From: Actinomycetes bacterium
GTDB lineage: Bacteria; Actinomycetota; Actinomycetes; Propionibacteriales; Nocardioidaceae
Length of the DNA: 9,303 bases
Reading direction: 5' to 3'
Assembly (NCBI GenBank): GCA_023415395.1
Contig: JAEZKN010000581.1
Span: forward strand, 1 to 9,303
Part shown: positions 1 to 5,374 of the stretch, one piece after another
Layout: each line of letters starts with the position of its first letter
Numbering within the stretch: position 1 is the stretch's first letter
Notes under the pieces: generated by a model
What the model was told of the DNA's origin: nothing
What the model saw: only the letters and a program-made list of their open reading frames with translations
Database searches by the model: none
Translations under genes and position numbers: made by a program

Positions 1-30
1 CCTCCAGGGCGGTCGCGACGAACGTCGATC

Positions 31-121
31 TGTCAGGAATGGTCGCCCCGGACACGCCGAGCCGTCAGGACTGGTCACCAGAAGGGACAGGTCAGCACCC
101 TGCCGGCGACCAGAACTGACG
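31..121. repeat. Three-copy 17-bp repeat, IS21-end-like arrangement
   Basis: Three related 17-mers are visible. Copy 1 is TGTCAGGAATGGTCGCC at 31-47 (plus). Copy 2 is CGTCAGGACTGGTCACC at 63-79 (plus), exactly 32 bp further on. Copy 3 is inverted at 105-121 and reads CGTCAGTTCTGGTCGCC on the minus strand. Outer copies 1 and 3 form imperfect terminal inverted repeats of a 91-bp segment, with copy 2 as a subterminal repeat. Ends beginning TG with several internal copies of the terminal repeat are the known layout of IS21-family elements, so a solo end, remnant or miniature derivative is plausible. There is no transposase in the segment, and I see no convincing target-site duplication around it. 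Alternatively these are protein-binding sites. Confidence 0.45.
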
Positions 122-139
122 GGTCAGCGGAAATGCAGC

Positions 140-207
140 GACCCGCAGACGTGGACTCCTGACGGAGCCCGCTCCGGTGGACGTGATGACCGGATCGTCT
201 GCGGGTC
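140..207 (-). ncRNA. Predicted three-way-junction RNA domain
   Basis: Read on the minus strand, GACCCGCAGACG (207-196) pairs perfectly over 12 bp with CGTCTGCGGGTC (151-140). The enclosed 44 nt fold into two hairpins with almost nothing left over. The first is CCGGT / ACCGG (193-189 with 178-174) around a 10-nt loop. The second is GGGCTCC / GGAGTCC (170-164 with 159-153), seven pairs including one G-U, around a GTCA tetraloop. Junction linkers are only 2, 3 and 1 nt. Such a compact, fully paired layout is unlikely by chance even at high GC, although antisense and DNA cruciform readings are not excluded. It lies downstream of the 12-codon ORF on the same strand, so it is probably the 3' domain of that transcript. 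No U-tract follows, so it is not a classical intrinsic terminator. Confidence 0.6.
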
Positions 208-229
208 GGGTGACTGCTTGGGATTCACC

Positions 230-289
230 AGCAGCCTGCCCGGAGTGACTCCACCCCGGGTGATGCCAGTGGGCTGCTAGCGGGCAGCC
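230..289 (-). promoter_or_regulatory. Stem-loop with alternative pairing (attenuator-like)
   Basis: On the minus strand, AGCAGCC (278-272) pairs with GGCTGCT (236-230). This encloses a 9-bp inner stem CCCGGGGTG / CACTCCGGG (260-252 with 247-239, one G-U) closed by the tetraloop GAGT. The same GCAGCC segment (277-272) can instead pair with GGCTGC (289-284), which lies inside the 12-codon ORF, making a 6-bp hairpin with a 6-nt loop. The two pairings exclude each other, and the ORF's stop codon (279-277) lies at the switch point. A ribosome on the last codons would block the upstream hairpin and favour the long downstream one, which is the logic of translational or transcriptional attenuation. 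The structure is read from sequence; the regulatory role is inference. Confidence 0.5.
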
Positions 290-315
290 ACCTCACGCGT
301 CCTGTAAGAGATCAT
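277..315 (-). CDS. 12-residue putative leader peptide MISYRTREVAAR
   Basis: ATG at 315-313 opens a 12-codon frame encoding MISYRTREVAAR and ending in TAG (279-277). The start is 11 nt after AGGAGG of an extraordinarily long Shine-Dalgarno sequence (321-336). The peptide has three Arg residues, one encoded by AGG, and a TCT serine codon; both codons are uncommon in such high-GC genomes. It has its own promoter about 30 nt upstream and is followed at once by alternative RNA hairpins and a three-way junction. No signal peptide, membrane segment or domain is possible at this size. I recognise no named family. The likeliest role is a cis-acting leader or ribosome-positioning ORF, or the coding part of a dual-function small RNA. 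Whatever it controls would lie left of the window. Confidence 0.6.
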   Translation of the reverse strand: MISYRTREVAAR

Positions 316-320
316 TCTCC

Positions 321-336
321 GGACCACCTCCTTTCC
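321..336 (-). promoter_or_regulatory. Extended Shine-Dalgarno, near-full anti-SD complement
   Basis: The minus strand reads GGAAAGGAGGTGGTCC. The bacterial 16S rRNA 3' end is known to read GGATCACCTCCTTTCT, so GAAAGGAGGTGGTCC can pair over 15 consecutive positions (14 Watson-Crick and one G-U). Ordinary ribosome-binding sites pair over 4 to 7. It belongs to the 12-codon ORF beginning at 315. Pairing this long would hold the 30S subunit very tightly, or could let the RNA act as a ribosome sink. It contrasts with the leaderless starts of the neighbouring standalone genes. Confidence 0.7.
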
Positions 337-347
337 CGTGTTCGGCC

Positions 348-376
348 ACCGTAGGTCGACCGCACCCCCCGTTCAA
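348..376 (-). promoter_or_regulatory. Promoter for the 12-codon ORF / RNA unit
   Basis: On the minus strand, a -35-like TTGAAC (376-371) is followed after exactly 17 bp by TACGGT (353-348), a good actinobacterial -10 hexamer. Transcription should start near 341-342, a few nucleotides before the Shine-Dalgarno. The unit therefore need not depend on read-through from the ABC exporter operon that ends at 397. A GTCGACCGC direct repeat (355-363 in the spacer and 387-395 upstream of the -35) has a 32-bp period and could be a regulator site. Confidence 0.55.
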
Positions 377-396
377 GGCATTTACCGTCGACCGCG

Positions 397-2340
397 CTAG
401 GCGTCCGTCTCGGCCGCCGCGGCGAACTGGGAGCGGTAGAGCCGCGCGTAGGCGCCGTCGCTCGCCAGCAGCGACTCGTGGGTCCCCTGCTCGACGATCG
501 CGCCGTCCTCCATCACCAGGATCAGGTCGGCGTCGCGGATGGTCGAGAGCCGGTGGGCGATCACGAACGACGTGCGGTCGGTGCGCAGCGCGGCCATCGC
601 GTGCTGGAGCAGCAGCTCGGTCCGGGTGTCGACCGACGAGGTGGCCTCGTCGAGGATCAGCAGCGCCGGGTCGGTGAGGAACGCCCGCGCGATCGTCACC
701 AGCTGGCGCTCGCCCGCCGACAGGTTCGAGCCGTCCTCGTCGATGAGCGTGTCGTAGCCGTCCGGGAGCGAGTGGACGAAGCGGTCGACGAACGTCGCCC
801 GCGCGGCCTCGCGGATCTGCTCCTCGGTCGCGTCGGGGCGTCCGTAGGCGATGTTGTCGCGGATGGTACCGGCGAAGAGCCAGGTGTCCTGCAGCACCAT
901 GCCCACCTGGCTGCGCAGGGCCGCCCGCGGCATCGCGGCGACGTCGACACCGTCGAGGGTGATCCGCCCCGCGTCGAGCTCGTAGAACCGCATCACGAGG
1001 TTGACCAGCGTGGTCTTTCCGGCGCCGGTCGGACCGACGATCGCCACGGTCTCCCCGGGACGGGCGACCAGCGAGAGGTCGGTGATCAGCGGTCGGTCCT
1101 CGTCGTAGCGGAACGACACGTGCTCGAACGCGACCTCGCCGCGTCGCGCCGAGGACGGCGCCTCCGTGGCCTCGGTCGGCTCCTCGTCGGCGTCGAGCAG
1201 CTCGAAGACCCGCTCGGCCGACGCGACGCCGGACTGGAGCAGGTTGGCCATCGACGCGAGCGTCGTCAGCGGCTGGGTGAACTGCCGGCTGTACTGGATG
1301 AAGGCCTGCACCTCACCCAGCGACAGCTGGCCGTTCGCGACCCGGAGGCCGCCGATGACCGCGACCAGCACGTAGTTGAGGTTCCCGATGAACATCATCG
1401 AGGGCATGATCAGGCCACTGACGAACTGGGCGCCGAGGCTGACCTTGGCGAGCTCGTCGTTCTCCTCGGCGAACCGGCGCTCGACCTCCTCCTGACGGCC
1501 GAACACCTTGACCAGCGCGTGGCCGGAGAAGGCCTCCTCCACCTGGGCGTTGAGCGCGCCGGTGCGCCGCCACTGCGCGACGAACATGCCCTGCGACCGC
1601 TTCATGATCTGGGCCGTCACGAGGAGCGAGAGCGGCACCGTCACCAGCGCGACCAGCGCCAGCAGCGGCGAGATCCAGAACATCATGCCGAGCACCGCGA
1701 CGACCGTCATCAGCGACGTGAGCAGCTGGCTCATCGTCTGCTGCAGGGTCTGCGAGACGTTGTCGATGTCGTTGGTGACGCGCGAGAGCAGCTCCCCGCG
1801 CGGCGACCGGTCGAAGTAGCCGAGCGGCAGGCGGTGGATCTTGCCCTCGACGTCCTCGCGCAGCTGCCGGACGGTGTTCTGCACGACGGTGTTGAGGATG
1901 AAGCCCTGGAGCCAGGCGAGCAGCGAGGCGCCGGCGTAGATCGCCAGGACGACCAGCAGCACCTGGCCGACCGCGTCGAAGTCGACGCCCTGCCCGGGCA
2001 CCAGGTCGGCCCCGCGGACCGCCTCGGGCCACTGCGACTCCGGGGTGCCGGGCGGGATCCTGGCGCCGACGAAGCCGTTGAAGACCAGGTCGGTGGCGTG
2101 GCCGAGGATCCGCGGACCGACCGACATCAGCGCCACGCTGGCGACGCCGAGCAGCACGACCAGGAAGGCCTTGCCGCGATCGGGCCGCATCCGCCCGACC
2201 AGCCGCTTCGCGGACGGGACGAAGGTCATCGCCTTCTGGCCGACCATGCCGCCGCCCATCGGCCCGCGGCCCGGACCGCCCTGCGGCGCGACGATGCGCT
2301 CGGTCGCCTTGAACTCCCGCCCCTTCGACGCGGTCGCCAT
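397..2340 (-). CDS. ABC exporter half-transporter, catalytic-site subunit (LmrD/TM288-like)
   Basis: This 647-residue protein is a fused membrane and ATPase half-transporter in the plasma membrane, probably exporting drugs, lipids or peptides. A Gly/Met-rich cytoplasmic N-terminus (about residues 20-40) precedes six predicted membrane segments (about 57-77, 126-149, 205-222, 224-246, 308-330, 345-367), with a long extracellular loop at about 88-125. The ATPase domain (about 400-640) shows Walker A GPTGAGKT (436-443), Q-loop Q484, Walker B LLILDE with catalytic E565, D-loop SSVD (568-571) and switch H596. The signature motif is divergent, LSAGE (540-544) instead of LSGGQ. It starts at ATG 2340, overlapping the previous gene's stop as TGATG, with GGAGGAGG 7 nt upstream, so translation is coupled. 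Its partner is the upstream gene. The substrate cannot be read from sequence. The open frame continues upstream of 2340 only as a shadow. Confidence 0.93.
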   Translation of the reverse strand: MATASKGREFKATERIVAPQGGPGRGPMGGGMVGQKAMTFVPSAKRLVGRMRPDRGKAFLVVLLGVASVALMSVGPRILGHATDLVFNGFVGARIPPGTPESQWPEAVRGADLVPGQGVDFDAVGQVLLVVLAIYAGASLLAWLQGFILNTVVQNTVRQLREDVEGKIHRLPLGYFDRSPRGELLSRVTNDIDNVSQTLQQTMSQLLTSLMTVVAVLGMMFWISPLLALVALVTVPLSLLVTAQIMKRSQGMFVAQWRRTGALNAQVEEAFSGHALVKVFGRQEEVERRFAEENDELAKVSLGAQFVSGLIMPSMMFIGNLNYVLVAVIGGLRVANGQLSLGEVQAFIQYSRQFTQPLTTLASMANLLQSGVASAERVFELLDADEEPTEATEAPSSARRGEVAFEHVSFRYDEDRPLITDLSLVARPGETVAIVGPTGAGKTTLVNLVMRFYELDAGRITLDGVDVAAMPRAALRSQVGMVLQDTWLFAGTIRDNIAYGRPDATEEQIREAARATFVDRFVHSLPDGYDTLIDEDGSNLSAGERQLVTIARAFLTDPALLILDEATSSVDTRTELLLQHAMAALRTDRTSFVIAHRLSTIRDADLILVMEDGAIVEQGTHESLLASDGAYARLYRSQFAAAAETDA

Positions 2341-4076
2341 CAGGCCGCCTCCTCCGCGCTCAGCTGGGAGGACACGATCTCCTGGTACGTCGCGTTGCCG
2401 GCCAGCAGCTCCTGGTGGGTGCCGCGACCGACGACCACGCCGTCCTCGACCACCAGGATCAGGTCGGCGTCGCGGATCGTGCTGACCCGCTGGGCGACGA
2501 TCAGCACCGTCGCGTCCCGCGTCACGGGGGCCAGCGCCGCCCGCAGCCGCGCGTCGGTGGCCAGGTCGAGCGCCGAGAACGAGTCGTCGAAGAGGTAGAT
2601 GCCGGGCCTGCGGACCAGGGCCCGGGCGATCGCCAGGCGCTGGCGTTGGCCGCCCGAGAAGTTGGTGCCGCCCTGGGCGACCGGGGCGTCGAGGCCCTCG
2701 GGCAGCGCCTCCACGAAGTCGCGGCCCTGGGCGACCTCCAGCGCGGACCACATCTCCTCGTCGGTGGCGTCGCCCTTGCCGTAGAGCAGGTTGCTGCGGA
2801 TCGTGCCGCTGAAGAGGTAGGCCTTCTGCGGCACCAGCCCCAGCTGGCTCCAGAGGAGCTCCGGCTCGACGTCGCGGACGTCGCGACCGCCGACCCGGAC
2901 CGTGCCCGAGGTGGCGTCGAAGAGCCGCGGCACGAGGTTGACCAGCGTGGTCTTGCCGGCACCGGTCGAGCCGATGACGGCCACCGTCTGGCCCGGTCGC
3001 GCGGAGAAGGTGACGTCGTGGAGCACGGGCGCGTCGGCCCCGGGGTAGGCGAACGTCACGCCCTCGAGGTCGAGGTGGCCCCGCAGCGCCGGGTCCGGCG
3101 CGACCGGCTGCCGCGGCGCCGGCACCGAGGTCTCGGTGTCGAGGACCTCGACGATCCGGTCGGCGCACACCGCCGCCCGCGGCACCATCATCAGCATGAA
3201 CGTCGCCATCATCACCGACATGAGGATCTGCATCAGGTAGGCGAGGAACGCCGTCAGCGCTCCGACCTCCATCTGGCCGTTGTCGACGCGGTGCCCGCCG
3301 AACCAGACGACCGCGACGCTGGAGACGTTCACGACCAGCATCACCAGCGGGAACATCGTCGCCATCCAGCGACCCGCCCGCACCGACACGTCGGTCAGGG
3401 CGTCGTTCGCCTCGCCGAACCGGGCGCGCTCGTGCGGCTCGCGCACGAAGGCCCGCACGACGCGGATGCCGGTGATCTGCTCGCGCAGCACGCGGTTGAC
3501 CTCGTCGATGCGCGCCTGCATCGCCCGGAAGCTCGGCACCATCCGGCTGACGACGAAGCCGACGGCGACGAAGAGCGCGGGCACCACCACGGCGAGGATC
3601 CAGCCGAGGCCGACGTCCTCGCGCAGCGCCATCAGCACGCCGCCGACCATCATGATCGGGCTCTGCACGGCCAGGTTGCACGCCATCAGCACGAGCATCT
3701 GGGTCTGCTGCACGTCGTTGGTGCTGCGGGTGATCAGCGACGGCGCGCCGAACTGCTGCACCTCCCGGGTGGAGTAGGTCCCGACCCGCGCGAAGATCGC
3801 CGCCCGGACGTCGCGCCCGAAGCCCATCGCGATCCGCGAGCCGCACCAGACCGCCGCCACCGCGCAGGCGACCTGGCCCAGCGAGATCAGCAGCATGATC
3901 CCGCCGACGCGCAGGATGTAGCCGGTGTCGCCCGTGACGACCCCGCGGTCGATGAGGTCGGCGTTCAGGCTGGGGAGGTAGAGCAGCGCCACCACGCCGG
4001 CGAACTGGAACAGCACGACGAGGCCGATCAGCGTGCGGTACGGCGCCAGCCGCTCCCGGAGCAGGCGGACGAGCAT
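2340..4076 (-). CDS. ABC exporter half-transporter, degenerate-site subunit (LmrC/TM287-like)
   Basis: This 578-residue half-transporter has six predicted membrane segments (about 14-34, 58-78, 130-150, 156-176, 240-260, 275-298) and an ATPase domain from about 335. Visible motifs are Walker A GSTGAGKT (369-376), Q417, a canonical signature FSGGQ (473-477), Walker B IYLFDD (493-498) and D-loop SALD (501-504). Two catalytic positions are altered: Asp498 replaces the usual Glu after Walker B, and Gln529 (VAQR) replaces the switch histidine. The same pattern is known in the non-catalytic subunits of heterodimeric exporters such as LmrC. Its Walker site would pair with the divergent signature of the downstream subunit to form the degenerate site, while its own SGGQ completes the active site. 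ATG at 4076 overlaps the tetR stop as TGATG, with AAGGAG 5 nt upstream. Confidence 0.93.
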   Translation of the reverse strand: MLVRLLRERLAPYRTLIGLVVLFQFAGVVALLYLPSLNADLIDRGVVTGDTGYILRVGGIMLLISLGQVACAVAAVWCGSRIAMGFGRDVRAAIFARVGTYSTREVQQFGAPSLITRSTNDVQQTQMLVLMACNLAVQSPIMMVGGVLMALREDVGLGWILAVVVPALFVAVGFVVSRMVPSFRAMQARIDEVNRVLREQITGIRVVRAFVREPHERARFGEANDALTDVSVRAGRWMATMFPLVMLVVNVSSVAVVWFGGHRVDNGQMEVGALTAFLAYLMQILMSVMMATFMLMMVPRAAVCADRIVEVLDTETSVPAPRQPVAPDPALRGHLDLEGVTFAYPGADAPVLHDVTFSARPGQTVAVIGSTGAGKTTLVNLVPRLFDATSGTVRVGGRDVRDVEPELLWSQLGLVPQKAYLFSGTIRSNLLYGKGDATDEEMWSALEVAQGRDFVEALPEGLDAPVAQGGTNFSGGQRQRLAIARALVRRPGIYLFDDSFSALDLATDARLRAALAPVTRDATVLIVAQRVSTIRDADLILVVEDGVVVGRGTHQELLAGNATYQEIVSSQLSAEEAA

Positions 4077-4666
4077 CAGGACTCCTTCCCGAGCCGCAGG
4101 AGGCCGGTGAGCACGGTGTCGACGATCTCCTCGGGCGAGAGGATGCGGCCGTCGGCGATGAGCGGGTGGCTGCCGGCGAAGGCCAGCAGTCGCAGGACGT
4201 GGACGAAGTGGTCGGCCGGCACGCGCAGGCGGTCCCGGTCGGTGCCGACGAGCGCGAGGAACAGCTGCTCCTGGCGGGCCCGCCAGGCCTGGGCGGCCTC
4301 GCTGTCGTGCCGGTGCTTGGGCGGGCCGACGATGCCGACCTTCTGCATCAGGTCGAAGGTCGCGCGGAAGCGCTGCTGGAGGATCGACACCAAGGTGACC
4401 AGGCGGTCGCGCAGCGGCAGGTCGGGGTCGATCTGCTCGATCCGGGCGATCACGTCCCCGGGCTCGAAGGCCCGGTCGATGGCCGCGTCGACCAGCTCCT
4501 CCTTGGAGGAGAAGGCGCGGAAGATCGTGCCCTCCGCGATGCCGGCCGCCTCGGCGATCTGGCGGGTGGTGACCTCGCGCCCGTGGACGCGCATCAGCCG
4601 GAGCGTCACGTCGGTCAGCTCGGCGCGGCGCTCCTCGGGCGACTTCGGACGGGCACGGGGTGGCAC
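4076..4666 (-). CDS. TetR/AcrR-family transcriptional repressor of the ABC exporter operon
   Basis: This is a 196-residue regulator in the GTG-start version chosen here. The N-terminal helix-turn-helix spans about residues 17-60, with the typical TetR run TTRQIAEAAGIAEGTIFRAF followed by SSKEEL. The C-terminal ligand-binding and dimerisation domain is variable, as usual. A longer frame begins with GTG at 4696, but that codon lies inside the operator and upstream of the -10 box. GTG at 4666 is exactly 7 nt after TAGGAT, matching the leaderless pattern of the neighbours, and gives the normal short N-terminus VPPRARPKSPEERR. It is the first gene of an operon with two ABC half-transporters (1-nt overlap). 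It probably represses its own promoter through the inverted repeat at 4681-4700 and is released by a compound the exporter removes. The ligand is unknown. Confidence 0.9.
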   Translation of the reverse strand: MPPRARPKSPEERRAELTDVTLRLMRVHGREVTTRQIAEAAGIAEGTIFRAFSSKEELVDAAIDRAFEPGDVIARIEQIDPDLPLRDRLVTLVSILQQRFRATFDLMQKVGIVGPPKHRHDSEAAQAWRARQEQLFLALVGTDRDRLRVPADHFVHVLRLLAFAGSHPLIADGRILSPEEIVDTVLTGLLRLGKES

Positions 4667-4673
4667 GCCCTCG

Positions 4674-4702
4674 ATCCTAAGTGAGTGAGCACTCACTCAC
4701 AA
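4674..4702 (-). promoter_or_regulatory. Promoter of tetR-ABC exporter operon
   Basis: On the minus strand, -35 TTGTGA (4702-4697) and -10 TAGGAT (4679-4674) are separated by exactly 17 bp. The GTG at 4666 follows 7 nt after the -10, so transcription should start at or next to the start codon and give a leaderless mRNA. The promoter begins 7 bp after the stop codon of pdxH, so the operon can be expressed independently of pdxH. The operator overlaps the -35 and fills most of the spacer. Confidence 0.65.
4681..4700. promoter_or_regulatory. TetR operator, 9-bp perfect inverted repeat
   Basis: The site GTGAGTGAGCACTCACTCAC has two perfect 9-bp arms (4681-4689 and 4692-4700) around CA. The TGAGTGA / TCACTCA form is a familiar TetR-family operator shape. 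It overlaps the last four bases of the -35 and occupies the spacer up to 1 bp from the -10, so bound repressor would block RNA polymerase directly. The first gene it controls encodes a TetR protein, which supports autoregulation. Confidence 0.8.
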
Positions 4703-4708
4703 CGGAGT

Positions 4709-5350
4709 TCACGGAGCCAGGCGCTCGGTCCCCCAGCCGTCGGCCGTGCGCCGGTAGACGAGGCGGTCGTGCATGCGCCCCGCCCGGCCCTGCCAGAACT
4801 CCACGGCATGGGCCCGCACGACGTACCCGCCCCACTCCGCGGGGACCGGCACCTCGTCGGGGTAGCGCGCCTCGGCCTCCTCGAGGGCCCCGGCCAGCTC
4901 CTCGCGGGTGGTCCCCCGCGACTGGGGGGAGGCCCAGGCACCGAGCTTCGACCCGCGCGGGCGGGTGGTGAAGTAGGCCTCGACGTCGGCCGCGGGCAGC
5001 GGTGTCGCGACACCGTCGACCCGCACCTGTCGCTCGAGCGGGTGCCAGGGGAAGAGCAGCGCGCAGCGCGGGTTGGCCGCCAGCTCGCGGCCCTTGCGGG
5101 AGCCGGTGTTGGTGAAGAAGACGAAGCCCGCCTCCCCTCCCTCGTGGCGCAGCCCCTTGAGCAGCACCATCCGCGAGGACGGCGCGCCGTCGGCGTCCGC
5201 GGTGGCCACCACCATCGCGTTCGGCTCGTGCAGGCCGGCCTCCTGCGCCTCCCGCATCCACCGCTCGAACATCTCCATCGGGGAGGGCGCGAGGTCGGCC
5301 TCGTCGAGGCCGGCCCGTCCATACTCAGCACGCAAGCCTGCGAGGTCCAT
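4709..5350 (-). CDS. pdxH: Pyridoxamine 5'-phosphate oxidase
   Basis: This is a 213-residue cytoplasmic FMN enzyme that oxidises pyridoxine or pyridoxamine 5'-phosphate to pyridoxal 5'-phosphate using O2, the last step of B6 biosynthesis and salvage. Full-length family features are present: RMVLLKG (60-66) and FFTNTGSRKG (78-87) for FMN and phosphate binding, FPWHPLERQVRVDG (100-113), the SPQS turn (141-144), and the C-terminal WGGY...EFWQG...RMHDR block (173-196), ending in RLAP. R192 and H194 correspond to the conserved Arg and His that contact PLP in the E. coli enzyme. ATG at 5350 is chosen because it follows TAGGGT by 7 nt (leaderless) and gives the usual N-terminus. Longer upstream frame lies antisense to the citrate synthase gene. 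It diverges from citrate synthase across 24 bp. Confidence 0.96.
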   Translation of the reverse strand: MDLAGLRAEYGRAGLDEADLAPSPMEMFERWMREAQEAGLHEPNAMVVATADADGAPSSRMVLLKGLRHEGGEAGFVFFTNTGSRKGRELAANPRCALLFPWHPLERQVRVDGVATPLPAADVEAYFTTRPRGSKLGAWASPQSRGTTREELAGALEEAEARYPDEVPVPAEWGGYVVRAHAVEFWQGRAGRMHDRLVYRRTADGWGTERLAP

Positions 5351-5357
5351 GGCTCCG

Positions 5358-5367
5358 ACCCTAGACT
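5358..5367. promoter_or_regulatory. Overlapping divergent -10 boxes of pdxH and citrate synthase
   Basis: On the minus strand TAGGGT (5363-5358) lies 7 nt before the pdxH ATG. On the plus strand TAGACT (5362-5367) lies 7 nt before the citrate synthase GTG. The two hexamers share the TA at 5362-5363 within a central CTAG. I see no good -35 on either side (the 17-bp positions hold TACGTC and TGCGAG). RNA polymerase could not open both at once, so the two genes should compete. Confidence 0.6.
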
Positions 5368-5374
5368 CCGCTGC

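Noticed and set aside
31..121. CRISPR array
   Set aside because: There are only three degenerate units, one inverted, with unequal spacing and no cas genes.
269..291. GTGG(G)CTGC...GCAGCCAC hairpin as an intrinsic terminator of the exporter operon
   Set aside because: No U-tract follows on either strand, and it coincides with codons of the 12-residue ORF and the alternative pairing described above.
321..337. Plus-strand GGACCACCTCCTTTCCC as a 16S rRNA 3'-end fragment
   Set aside because: No other 16S sequence adjoins it. It is better explained as the complement of a Shine-Dalgarno sequence on the minus strand in front of an ATG.
2341..3846. Upstream extension of the downstream ABC gene's frame to a 1149-residue protein
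   Set aside because: The added residues are Arg/Ala/Gly-rich shadow translation of the other ABC gene. Real similarity begins at ATG 2340, which has a good SD and a TGATG junction.
478..4688. Very long plus-strand ORFs (478-2598 and 2415-4688) antisense to the exporter operon
   Set aside because: They mirror the minus-strand genes, as expected in very high GC DNA. Their composition is skewed to Arg/His/Asp/Val with no domains, and the minus-strand frames carry all ABC and TetR motifs.
4667..4696. Ten extra N-terminal residues for the TetR regulator (GTG 4696)
   Set aside because: The codon lies inside the operator and upstream of TAGGAT, so it would not be on the mRNA.
4685..5374. N-terminal extension of citrate synthase across pdxH
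   Set aside because: The extension is antisense to a clear PdxH protein. Citrate synthase similarity begins at GTG 5375, right after a -10 box.
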